Notes under the pieces: generated by a model
What the model was told of the DNA's origin: nothing
What the model saw: the letters and a program-made list of their open reading frames with translations, nothing else
The model's database searches: none
Program-made: the position numbers and the translations under genes
NCBI RefSeq assembly: GCF_020283565.1
Contig: NC_060059.1
Coordinates: 33,406,838-33,470,837 of the forward strand
Origin: Trifolium pratense
Taxonomy: Eukaryota > Streptophyta > Magnoliopsida > Fabales > Fabaceae
Direction of reading: 5' to 3'
Length of the DNA stretch: 64,000 bases
Shown here: in pieces, positions 46,215 through 56,921 of the stretch
Layout of the letters: each line of letters starts with the position of its first letter
How positions within the stretch are numbered: the stretch's first letter is position 1

Positions 46215-48050
46215 TTTCTTATGTTGCGTACTGTACTTTCTTGCTTCAAAATATGGACCGACACTTCCTGCAAACATCTATTACGTTTGCATTCAGAGAC
46301 TTACAGCGGGGAATTGAAATTATCCCTTGATACGAAAGTAATTAATCATTATTTTTCATGGAACTCCACAATTGTCAAAAACAACCTTGATCAGGTTATT
46401 ACAACTTCTTATCTATTATCTCCTATCCTTTATGAATTACTATCGTAAAATTTACTTAGGAGTTATTCCTTGTCATTGGTAACTATTTTGAAAATTTTGC
46501 TTTATATTCTTGTTTTACTGTTATTAACTTATTACACTAAGCATAGGGATGCAATGGAAAAATCATTTCCTTCTGAATCAAACCGAAAATATTTTTGTTT
46601 GGATTGTTTTAAATCATTGAGTATGAAGTAACTTGCTTTTAATCATAAGTAGACATTGTTTTCTTTGTGTTTGTCATCAATGTTCTTCTGTAGTTGTTTA
46701 TTTACTTTCAGCTTAGGTTGTTGCAAATTATGTTTTATGAATTTTGATAAGTTTTGAAATGCCGAAGTTGGGAAAGTATTATGACCTGATCGACCATTTA
46801 CCGCACATGAATTATATGATTTCATTATCAATACCTCTGCTATGGCGTACCTGCCTACCAGTCATAAGTCATAACAACTTCCATAGCAGCAAACTGTCCT
46901 TAGTGCTCATGGAAGTTACAAATTGCCTTTGATACATTTCCATTTCATAGAAAAAACAAGTGAAACTCTATAAAGCCATACTTCAATTTCCTGTTATTGC
47001 AATAGGAAGAAAAGAATCCAAACACAATGGTCATAATAAAATTGAAATATTATTTGATTCAATATTTTTCAAATTAATAAGCTCATCATTATCTTTTCCA
47101 CCTTCCTTGTCTTATCTTAAGTATGCACCCGGCTCTTGTATTCTTGGCCTTGATTAGCAGCAGTTACATTTGGATTTTGTAATGCTTGATGATAGGTTAA
47201 TACTTAATAGTATACATATGGTGTATGAAACTGTTCGAGGAAGAAAGAAACCACACATACTCGCCAGGTTCATGCTCAACATGCACTTGGGCACTTGTGG
47301 TTGCAGGAAAAAGGAAACACTTTTTGGTGCTACACGTGAACGCGATAGATAGATCATAGATGCAGTGTTGCCAAAAAAGGGAGTTTCATAGTTTGTACTG
47401 ACTGTTGATTGCCGGTTTCCGACAGATCAGTCGCTGGGAACTTGGGTCTAGTGAGTTCATTGCCGTGGTTGTCATTAGATGTGCTATGAAAACAGAGGTT
47501 ACGATAAAACCAAAAGGTGATGACAGGGACGTTATGTCGTTAACTCGTTTAAGAGGTTTTAAAATAAATAATCCACATGTCAAGTTTTGGTTGGATAGCA
47601 CTAAAAACAGCTAATAAATCCGTGGTTACATATTTCCCTTAGTGAATTTGGTCACACTGTGCTTCCAAAGCTACAAGAATCCGATCTCCAATTTCAGCTT
47701 ATGATTTTTGCTGTGGTTCATAACCTAATTGAGGTAGAATAAAACATAGACAAGGTCAATGGTATTATTGTTGTCAGCAAGGGAAACTCAGGCTGGTGAA
47801 TCAGGTTTGGTTACTGAATATGAACAATTGATTTACTTGTGATGCTTATATATACCTGGTATCTTTTGGCGTTAGTATTCTGATAAGTGCCAAATATTGG
47901 TTAAAATGCATGTTGAAAGAGAGCACTTATTGAATAATTTTGATAACAAATCCATGGAATTAAATCCACTTTTGATGTAAATAGGGTGTGTGCTAAGAAC
48001 TTGTGCAAAGTTATCAAATTCAACCATTTTGTTAGGTTTTGGCTGAAACT
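46215..48050. other. Spacer 3' of the PPR gene
   Basis: The first part is presumably the PPR 3' UTR. Several short open stretches between 46220 and 47700 show no domain or codon pattern. No gene is supported. Confidence 0.45.
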
Positions 48051-48074
48051 TAGAAAAAGAAACAAATTTGTGAA

Positions 48075-48400
48075 GCATTCGCTACAGCGAAGCATCAGCG
48101 AAGATGCAGCGAACAAAGGCAGGGAGATCAGGGTCCTCAGCGAACCTGAAGCGAACCTGCAGCGAACGAGCTCGCCACAGCGAACACCCAGCGAATGAAG
48201 GCAGGGAGTTCAGGACACTTGGCGAAGCTGTAGCGAGCAAGCAGCGAGCAAGCAGCGAGCAGCATCAAAAAAGTGTTCGCTACAGCGAACACCTAGCGAG
48301 CAAGTGATGAGTCACAAGTTAATACACGTGTCAGCAAACCTCCTCTTTTAAGTAACCTCTTCGCTCAGCGAATAAGGATTCGCTTAGCGAACATGTCTTT
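48075..48400. repeat. AGCGAAC-type minisatellite
   Basis: More than twenty copies of AGCGAAC/AGCGAGC variants occur here, often as CAGCGAACC or GCAGCGAGCAA, with a larger period that includes AAGGCAGGGAG twice (48115 and 48198). The last units (TTCGCTCAGCGAATAAGG and TTCGCTTAGCGAACATG) are self-complementary. The following 800 bases may be retroelement-derived, so this array may belong to an LTR element. Confidence 0.75.
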
Positions 48401-49260
48401 TTTTAGAAGTCTATAGCCTTTTAAGATCATTTTGTAAATATCAAGTTAGCTAATATCAGATAGAAAAATACGATTTTCATAGAGATATCCTGTTTAGTAA
48501 GGTTTTGAAGGTGGATTCCACACAACTTGAGAAATCAAGCCCTATGGTCTTTCAATCCTTCTCATCTTCACTCCTTTGTAAGTTTATCATGGCTATTCAT
48601 AGCTAAATCTCTTTTGTTGGGGTTGGATGTAATTAAATTATGATCATGAATCTAGTTTAACTTTGCTATATGTGTTTTATTTATCAATCAATATTAGTGA
48701 TATCCTTGTTTTCATGCTTCTCTCAAAGGATTTAAATGATATAGACATATGTTATTTGAATCAAAGATTTAGGATAATCACTTGTTATATTTCAAAGTTT
48801 AGACATAGATTTTGGGATTTAATAGTCACCTAAAGTATTAAAGCTTAATGCTATTTTATCGATTAATGATTCGAGATATCAGAAAATTAATAGATTCAAT
48901 AGATTTCAAGACATATTCCGGATACGGATATGATCGACGAGTAATACGTGACGATATAGATTGGTAAATGAAATATATATATCGATAGTTAACGGATACA
49001 TGTGAATGATTTGATAAAATCCGATTCCAACAAGTTTTTATATCCAAAGTTTATTACGCACTTTTATATCACGATTTTATGTTACAAAACCAAATCGAAA
49101 CAAACCCGCACTTAAAATCATGGAATTTGTATATTTACAATTGATATCGCACTAGTCCCTGTGGATACGATATAACGAAAATACTTGCTTTTGTATTTCA
49201 TCATATTCTCAATTCAGACTGTTGCCACAAGTTTAACTTTTTTTACTATCATAATGGTTT
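48400..49260. other. Probable retroelement-derived sequence
   Basis: Non-coding DNA ending in TCCCTGTGGATACGATATAACG near 49158-49180, a phrase type seen near 14930 after the Athila fragment. No LTR pair could be delimited. Confidence 0.35.
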
Positions 49261-49313
49261 GTTCAATGCTTAAGGATCAGATGCCTTTGGCTTTTATTTT
49301 TAGATTAAATTAT

Positions 49314-49535
49314 AGATTTAGTCTCTAAACTACCACTCTCCAATTTAATCATTAAACTATATAAATGTAATCAGTAGTACTATTGTATACGAAATCCGTC
49401 AATTTAGTTCATAACATCTTAACAGCAGGGACAAAATGAACGGATTTTATATTCTTTTTAGGGGATTACTCATTATATTTATACAGTTTATGAACTAAAT
49501 TGAAGAGAGTAACAATTTAAGGACTAAATTTCATC
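49314..49535. mobile_element. Foldback MITE with arms of about 65 bp
   Basis: The left arm AGATTTAGTCTCTAAACTACC is mirrored by the right arm AACAATTTAAGGACTAAATTT. The match continues inward through TTTAATCATTAAACTATATA and TATACAGTTTATGAACTAAA. The centre has the inverted pair AAATCCGTC and GAACGGATTTT. The element is about 220 bp and nearly all palindromic. Confidence 0.75.
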
Positions 49536-50124
49536 TTTGAGTTCCCATTTTTGCAGACTGTGCAGTTTTATTTGTACTAGCATTTAATTACATTTTCAGA
49601 CACTGTTTAAAACAGAGTTAGCATGACAAGAAAAATGAAATTGTGCTTTCATTTTTATTCTTTTTAGGTTACAGATAGCACAACTTATGCAATAGAATAT
49701 GGGGTGCTGAAGGCCTTGAGAAGGATTTGGATGCAGAGGAGAATCCTATAGAACAACGGAGGTTTCTTGGCGGTCAATGAACTTCTGCTGAAGTGAAGAA
49801 AAGACCGGGTCTGCTCTTCGCTTTTGCGTAATATTTCTGTGTTCCTCATATTATTATGAAATGAACAGTTAGAATGATGATTTTCCGTTTCTATAAACTG
49901 CGTCAATGTTTGAGTGTGAACCATTGAGACCCACAAGTACATAGGATTTGGATTTTTCACAGTTACTGTAGGACCGAAAATAGAAGCTTGGTCTTTCAAG
50001 TGCAAGTCTGTACCTTCCCTTGTTCTTCTCCTAGAAGTTGAGATGCGTGATGGTGACTAACATTGACAACCCCTCTTTTATCCCTTAGATGGAGATTCCA
50101 TATATATCTTAATTTTATATTAAA
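49536..50124. other. Spacer, no gene seen
   Basis: A 106-codon open stretch on the minus strand (50005-49685) has no recognised domain and no coding bias that I can judge, so it is not called. Otherwise nothing is seen. Confidence 0.4.
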
Positions 50125-50702
50125 CTAGAACTTTGACCCATGCGGTGCATGGGTCTAATTAGCTGTAATATGTAACAATAAAAAATAAAATACAAAAATT
50201 CTAAGAGCATTTTAAAAAAGAGTATTATAGGGAATTTCATGAACTAATTATTCTATATTTGTTTATGTGCTTATTTTATATTTTATATATTTTTTAAATA
50301 ATTTTGGAACCCCATCGTTTTGTTTACTTATTAATAAAAATTGCTGATAACTAAAGGTTAAAATATTGATGATAATTAAAGGTTAAAAAAAATTAAAGAC
50401 ACAATCAAGAACATAAACTTTAGTAGACATCCATAAATAAATAAAAATTGTGATTAATCCTGCCGTTCAAATTTATTGAAAACAGGGTTAATATATTAGG
50501 ATTCTTAAATTCTTTCATAATTGAAGCACATGTTTTAGCGGTTGAAATGTTTTATTGTAAGTAAGGAATGCGGGTTCGATTCCTATCGTAAACAAATTTG
50601 TATTTTTTTAATATAAAGCTGCAATAAAAAGAAAGAGAAAATGAGAGGGGAAAAAATTTGATTTAGGGTTAACTTATGTTAGCAAGCTTATAATATAAGA
50701 GA
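50125..50702 (-). mobile_element. Helitron-like element, non-autonomous
   Basis: On the minus strand the 3' end has a hairpin, GACCCATGC and GCATGGGTC with a 2-3 base loop, then AAAGTT and CTAG followed by T. The 5' end would be TCTCTTATATTATAAGC after an A. Hairpin plus CTRR at the 3' end, TC at the 5' end and an A/T target are the Helitron hallmarks. A second possible 5' end (TCTTTTATATTATAAGC) lies at 51377, giving a 1,253-bp alternative. No Rep/helicase gene is present. Confidence 0.5.
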
Positions 50703-51446
50703 TAAGAGATTATCGGTTTTTAATTGTTTAAATTGTGCAATGAAAATTGATGATGCTTAATTGTCGTATGAAATCTTTCCTATGAAAGTTGATGGAGCTT
50801 AACACTTTGTGGACATAATTTAAATCACAATTGGTTTGCTAGTGCATATTGTATCAATTGATCATTGGTTAATATTAAATCTGCAATGTTAAAATCAAAA
50901 TAATGAATGTGATTAGTGACATGACCATGGTTGTGTTTTGGTTGTATTGCAAAAAAAATTGATTTAACAGAATTGAGTTTGATAATAACTTTCCAAATTA
51001 CACGTGATAATAACTTTCCAAATCTCACATGATAATTATTCTCTAAATTTATGATCCGGTAGAAAAAAAATCATTGATCAGGAAAGACATAAAAATATTT
51101 CGTGATGAATAATATAGTCAACAATAATTTTGATATGATATACTTTTAAAATCGATGGTGCTTATCAATTATTGCACATAATTTTAATCATAATTGGTAT
51201 ACTTGTCATAGTGGTTGAAAATATTGCCTTGCATTGAAGAGTTGTAGGTTCAAATCCTTGTCAAAACAAAATTGTATTATTTTTTAATAAAAATTGCAAA
51301 ATAAAATGGAGGGAAAATAAAGAAAACAAATTAGGGTTTAAGGTTTGCTTGTGTATACAAGCTTATAATATAAAAGATTTGTTGTAATTTTTTGTTGTTT
51401 AATAAACTTGTTATTTTTTGTCTAATCTTTTAATAAAACTATCTAT

Positions 51447-51769
51447 GGGTGCGTTTGATCTGCTAAAAAATAAGGGACTGGACAGGACAACTCCTGCTGT
51501 ACTGTGTTTGATTTTAAAACTGTTCCTGGTACGGGACAAACTGAGGGGCAAGAGACAGGACAAAACTTGAAATTCTTGTCCCCCACAGAACCACGGGACA
51601 ACTTTTTGTCCTCAGCACAAGTTGTCTAAAATACCAAAATAACATTTTGTCCACCAAACATCGTACAACACAAAGTTTGTTCAATACCTTAAACGTTTGT
51701 CTTGTGCTGTTCTGTCTTGTACTGTACTGTTCTGTCCAGTATTTATATTTTGCAGATCAAACAGACCCT
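51447..51769. mobile_element. hAT-like MITE, 323 bp
   Basis: The left end GGGTGCGTTTGATCTGC is inverted at the right end as GCAGATCAAACAGACCC. Subterminal ACAGGACAACTCCTGCTG and TACTGTACTGTTCTGTCC add internal inverted and direct repeats. No coding capacity. An exact target duplication was not found. Confidence 0.7.
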
Positions 51770-52504
51770 ATATTTAATTTTCCTTTTTTGTTTCTGTTTC
51801 TGCAAAATCTGTAACAATATGGTCCGCTGGTTAATCTGCGAAACCCTGCATAGTTTGCTATTTACCCAAGGAACCTTCTTGTTCGCTGCTTAACCAGCAA
51901 ACACCTCATAGACTAGAAATCTAAAGATTAAACATGAACTTTTGAATAACAAGAACAACATAGTTCATTGAAATTAAGATGAGGAGCGGTAACATAAATG
52001 AAAAACAGTAAATTTAATACAAACAAGACTATGGATCACTTCTTCAACAAAAAAAAAAAAACTATGGATCACATAAATTAACTACTTCATCGTCCTCGGG
52101 GTGCAACTATACACGATGCAATTCCGTCAAAGGTACTGGGACGAAACAAGCTTGAACATATCTCTTCAACGTCGCGTCTAATTAGATCGGTCCCTTAGTA
52201 CTGTACTGAGGTAAAATAGAGAACATGATTCTCACATCGCCATCATTTTGAAATTTCATGTTAGTGAACAAGACACGTCAGTCTGAGCATATCGACAGAC
52301 GACGATACTCAACATCGGCCACCCTTCTTGCATCTAGCGGTTGAGACAACTGTTGAGTTGGTCCAATTGGTACTTCAGATCAACCAATGTAACATCTATG
52401 TTGGTTTTTCGAATGAGGCTAAGAGATCTTGTGCTAGTATATGAAATATTTTAAGATAATTTTCGAATGGATTTTTTTTACTATAATTTTTCAAATGGAA
52501 TTTT

Positions 52505-52622
52505 TTTGAAAAAGCTAAATTAGCCCACCCAAATTGACAGCAGAGAGAATCGAACCTCATACTTCAAAAGGAGCACACTCCTAGGTCTCAAGCCAATACC
52601 AATGCACCAATCCAAGTTTTAA
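52505..52622 (-). repeat. SINE, family 2, reverse copy
   Basis: Read on the minus strand: CTTGGATTGGTGCATTGG, TTGGCTTGAGACCTAGGAG, TGTGCTCCTTTTGAAG, GAGGTTCGATTCTCTC (B box) and TGTCAATTTGGGTGGGC. These match the 5' half of the copy at 29538. Confidence 0.65.
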
Positions 52623-52768
52623 TTAAGTTGCGATAAATATCTCAAACTAATTGTAAATATGAAGTTTATAACAAGATTTATTTAGATCATGAATTTTTTT
52701 TCAAATCCATGAGTTTTATTCAATACATAATAATATTTCAATAACATTAAATCATTTCAAATGATAGC

Positions 52769-53202
52769 TCATTCGAGTTCTGACATCTTAATATCAATCT
52801 CCTTAAGTTTTTTCTCAATAACATTAATGAGATCAATCGAATCATCACTCGTCAAGTTGGCTACCAGATTTCCGTTCTGCAAAATCGCAAACAAAAGTAG
52901 ATCCAACTCCAGTTCACGGTTCTCTTGTTTCTGGTTTTTCAGTTTTGTCATAGCTTCGTGAATCCTCAGCCGGATTAAACTCTCTTCATTCACATTCTGC
53001 ATTTCAGCTAAAACATATGAGTTTTGATACCCCTCAGCTTGGTTGAGTGCTTGTAAATTATGCAAGACATAGTTTTGTGAATAAAAAAACTAAAAATTAT
53101 AACAATTATTGAAATATCATAAAGAGTTGAGATTTTTCTCACCTTCCTTGAAGCCCCCTTCTTTCTTGCCGTATTGATCTTTTTCAGCTTCTTCCCGGCC
53201 AT
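52769..53202 (-). CDS. Small basic/coiled-coil protein, unknown family
   Basis: Two exons are proposed on the minus strand. Exon 1, 53202-53143, reads MAGKKLKKINTARKKGASRK and ends at a good GT donor. Exon 2 runs 53032-52769. A GT-AG splice there keeps the frame and gives 107 aa, but the acceptor lacks a strong pyrimidine tract. The N-terminus is very basic. The rest (EESLIRLRIHEAMTKLKNQ, ENRELELDLLLFAIL, INVIEKKLKEIDIKMSELE) is heptad-like and probably coiled coil. A resemblance to the non-MADS part of type I MADS proteins crossed my mind but is not supported by any motif. A TATA box lies upstream. It may be a real small gene or the remnant of a larger one. Confidence 0.4.
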
Positions 53203-53274
53203 GGTCGCACACAATTGCAAAGAAAGTAGCAAGAAATCAATTTTTGTGTGTTATTCTCATTGTTGCGTCCGGCT

Positions 53275-53282
53275 TTTATAGA
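53275..53282 (-). promoter_or_regulatory. TATA box upstream of the small coiled-coil gene
   Basis: The minus strand reads TCTATAAAAGCCGG about 75 bases before the ATG at 53202. It is a strong consensus match at a normal distance and supports the idea that this is a transcribed gene. Confidence 0.5.
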
Positions 53283-53409
53283 TATTAATTTTTCTTTTAA
53301 ATAGAAAAATATTTAGGAATATTTATTTCCAAATTTTTTATGGTATTTTTTAGGGTATAATTAATGTTCTTTAGTCGCATAACAATAGAGTAATTGTTTC
53401 AATAAACTT

Positions 53410-53495
53410 AGTTCAAATTCATGACACCTCACTTATTTATCTTAAAGGTGAAATTTAAAGTCACTAAACTATTTGATAAAAAAAATAGAGTAATT
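53410..53495 (+). repeat. tRNA-derived SINE, family 1 (3' fragment)
   Basis: TTCAAATTCATGACACCTC, CACTTATTTATCTTAAAGG and TGAAATTTAAAGTCACTAAA follow the order of the family 1 tail. The A box part is lost. Confidence 0.45.
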
Positions 53496-54769
53496 TTTTG
53501 AGTTTTTTTTTTACGGAATGATTTTTGAGTTAGGCAAGACTAAATGGATGGAAAAATTATCCGTCAAGAATTTTAACAAAAATGCTGGTAGAAAACATAT
53601 GAAGGGCCATTATATGAAAATTTACTTTTATTTTTTTAAAATTATTATTGCATACATCATTCGGTCATTATTATAAGCAAAAAATTACATTTTAAGTTCA
53701 TTAAATAATTAATGTATATGATAACGTAGGTAAAATACATTAGTTATTCAATGAATCTAAAAAAACTACTTTTCCTTAACGTAGGGGTGTACGTGGGCCG
53801 GATTGGGTTGGGTTTGACCAAAACCAAAACCGAACCACATAGGATACTCCGGATTGGGTCGAGGAAAATAACCACCCGTTATAACATTGGGCCGGGTTGG
53901 GTAAATCCACTAATTTTCGGGTTGGATTGGGTTGGGTAGTGGGTTACCCAAATTATTTTTCTATTTTTTTATATTAAATATTTAAATACTTTATTTATTT
54001 ATTTTTGGTATAAAGTAATTTCTTTATTCTATTTACATACTTTATAATTAAAAGTTTTCATACAAACACAAAAATCATTAAATTTGGGTCTAAATCAACT
54101 TATATACTACCTCTAGTTTTGACTATAAGCAATTTTTTATTTCTTTAGGTTCGTTGAATTTGGACCATAAATAGTTCAGATATATATTTTATTCAATGAA
54201 TCTAGAAAATAAAATAATTTCTTTATTCTATTTACATACTTTATAATTAAATTTTTCCTACAAACACATAAACCACTAAATTTGGTTCTAAATCAACTTA
54301 TATACTACCTCCAGTTTTGTCTGTATAAGCAATTTTTCTTTTTTTAGGTTCGTTGAATTTGAACCATAAATATATGTTTTATTCAATGAATCTAGAAAAT
54401 AATATTTTTCTTATATTCAAAATCAGATGGATAATTAATTGTGACTATAATTTTGTTTTATTTGGAATATCAAAAAACATTTTCTTTAAAATATCTATAA
54501 TTGTTTTTCTGTATGATTATTTATAGTCATAACCATATTTATAATCTTCATTCCTTAATAAAAAAAAATTTATAATCTTCATTATTAGTATATTAGTTAT
54601 CATTTACATATAGCATCAACTAGTTTTATTGTCATGCCTAGTTAAGGTGACTTTGTTAATAAAAAAAATTTGCTGCTAAAAAAAATATTAAGGATATTGT
54701 TGATATTATGAATAGTCCACACCAAAAGTTTTTATATCCTCTTTATATATAGGTATAGATAAAAAATCG
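53496..54769. other. Spacer with GGGTTGGGT-rich patch, no gene
   Basis: Bases 53780-53950 are rich in GGATTGGGTTGGGT units. The stretch 54000-54420 holds two diverged copies of a ~190-bp sequence (both contain CTTTATAATTAAA, CACTAAATTTGG and TATACTACCTC). No coding region is seen. Confidence 0.5.
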
Positions 54770-55030
54770 AGATAGTCTTATAATTCGGTTGATAGTTATT
54801 GGAGACATCATTAAAAGAGCCATGATTTGAATCATGCATTTTTCAATCCTTCACATTTAAATTGTCTGACTTTAACTCAAGACATTGAGATTGAGTTGTT
54901 AATGAGCTCGAGATTGATTTCCAGTGGGAACAAACAATTATTGGTCAAATTTTACTTACATCGCGGTCGAACTCTGAATTATCGAGGCCACCGTTTCCTA
55001 GGAACAATCAAATTAATTCCTGATATTTTA
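54770..55030 (+). repeat. SINE-like repeat, family 3
   Basis: GATTGATTTCCAGTGGGAAC, AATTATTGGTCAAATTTTAC, TTACATCGCGGTCGAACTCT and GAATTATCGAGGCC match the order in the copy at 35165. It also includes CCTAGGAACAATC. Boundaries are approximate. Confidence 0.6.
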
Positions 55031-55402
55031 ATATTTGAGATAAACTAGTCTTAATTTCGTTATAACAGAAGAATTAATTTGTCCATGGTATAAAAATATC
55101 AGAAACAAATTTAAATTTTATTTTTGTCAGGGACTAAATTGTCCCTTTAAAAATTTATAAGGGTTTAAAATAAATCTTCACAAAAGTTATCGGATTTGTG
55201 CGAATTCACAAGTATTTTGCTACCGTCTAAAAATAAGTTTCAAAATACTGTACAAAACAATTTCACAAAAAAAATTCGCAAGTATTTCACAATAATTAAT
55301 TTGTGGACTTTTACTTCCATGAGAAAAAACTCACAAACTAACGCAATTATTATCAAGATAGACACATGGTCGTGCAATTTCAACGAATCGGCAATCGTAC
55401 CA

Positions 55403-56749
55403 GAAGATTGCTTTTTTGGCCCCTATAATTTCCTCTAAGGCCCCCCAATGTGACCATTTTGGCCCTTTAAATGCGTTTGGATTCTAGAATCCGAAACATG
55501 TTTGTTATGGACCATACAATCTGAAACTAGTTTAAACAAGAAATTGACTGACTATGGCTGGCTTGTACGTGATGTTTTGCACAGGAAAACATGGGTTTGG
55601 ACTGTACAATCCGAAATTTCTTGTTTTTAATGTGTTTGGATTCTAGAATCCGAAACCAGTTTAAACAAGAAATTGGCTGGCTATGGCTGGCTTGTACGTG
55701 ATGTTTTGCCCAGGAAAACATGGGTTTGGATTGTACAATCCGAAATGCCTTGCTTTTTTAATTTTTGCATTGTTTCGGATTGTACCAACCGGAAACGCTG
55801 ACATTCGGTTTGTAGGATCCGAATATAGCCTATATAGCCTATGTGACAGAAGTTGTACTTTCATAACCACTTGGACACTAGGGCGATTTTTTGGCGTATC
55901 AGAGGCTTGAAAACAACGTTTATTCACTCAAAGAGGGTCGCAATGCTCAATCGGAGTCATACAAGAGGTAATATGCGCTTTAAACCGTTAATTTTTTCAA
56001 TTTTCATGGTTTTATGATCACAATCGCCTTTGGATCACACAACCTGAAACCATTTCGGATCCTACATGCCAAACCGTGCAGTTTTTTAAAATTTTGTAAT
56101 TTGTTGTTATAGGTAGGGTTTGGGATGGTCGAACCTCCGTTTGAAATGAAACCGAACATCGATGAACCCGACATTGCACAACCTAATGTAGTTGAACCCG
56201 TCATAAGTTGTAATTTTCTTATAGGTTCGCTTGTATTGTTTTTAAGTTTGAAGTTGTAATTTACGTTTTAGAGTTTGAAGTTGTAATTTATTTGATTATG
56301 TTTGAAGTTATCGTATGTAAGGACAATAGATATTTTTAACTTTTAATTTAGTGCAAAAGAGCAAATTCCGAACCTGCATAATGTTGACTTTAACCTGTAA
56401 ATATTTCCTGCAGAAAACATGATTTTGGACTCTACAATCCAAACTTGTAATTTGCTTGTCCATTTCGGTTTGCAGGATCCAAACCTGTAATTTTCGTGAC
56501 CATTTCGGTTCGCAGGATCCAAACTTAATTTGTTTCGGATGGTAGGATCCAAACCAACATCCACACACAATTTTTCCTTTGCAAAAACCATGTTCCCATC
56601 TATATTTGGCTTGTTTCGGATCCCACGATCCACATCTAATGTATTTCGGACTCTAGAATCCATATCATCCTGAACCCCCCAAATTCAAGGTTATTTTGGG
56701 ATTTTTGGGGGGTTTAAGAGGAACACGGGGGGCGAAAAAAGCAATCTTC
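55403..56749. mobile_element. MULE-like element with 9-bp target duplication and palindrome array
   Basis: The ends GAAGATTGCTTTTTTGGCCC and (inverted) GAAGATTGCTTTTTTCGCCC match, and similarity continues inward for about 60 bp (CCTCTAAGGCCCCCCAA against CCTCTTAAACCCCCCAA). Directly outside, ATCGTACCA occurs at 55394-55402 and again at 56750-56758, an exact 9-bp target duplication as made by Mutator-like elements. The interior has no transposase. It carries about fifteen 23-bp palindromes, a tandem duplication of about 150 bp (55475-55617 and 55634-55746), and a 44-codon frame at 56125-56259 that may be captured host sequence. Confidence 0.85.
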
Positions 56750-56921
56750 ATCGTACCACATAGCATCGGGCTAAAAAGTACTACAAAAATCCGGGCTACT
56801 ATTTTAAGGTCCAAGCCCTACGTTTATTCCGGTTTGGCGAGTCGGCCCATTCGGGCTAGACCATTTTGACAACTCTAGTTTAAATCAAAGTTGGCATGAC
56901 AAGAAAAATGAAATTATGCTT

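Noticed and set aside
48075..48310. CRISPR-like array
   Set aside because: The AGCGAAC units are short, variable and lack regular unique spacers; this is a plant minisatellite.
49685..50005. 106-codon minus-strand frame as a gene
   Set aside because: No recognisable domain, no TATA box or splice context found, and surrounded by repeats; length alone is possible by chance.
51702..51893. 63-codon + strand frame
   Set aside because: It overlaps the end of the hAT-like MITE and continues into non-coding sequence with no family resemblance.
55527..56663. Several minus-strand frames of 65-106 codons as genes
   Set aside because: They lie inside the MULE-like element and their peptide repeats are translations of the palindrome array and its tandem duplication.
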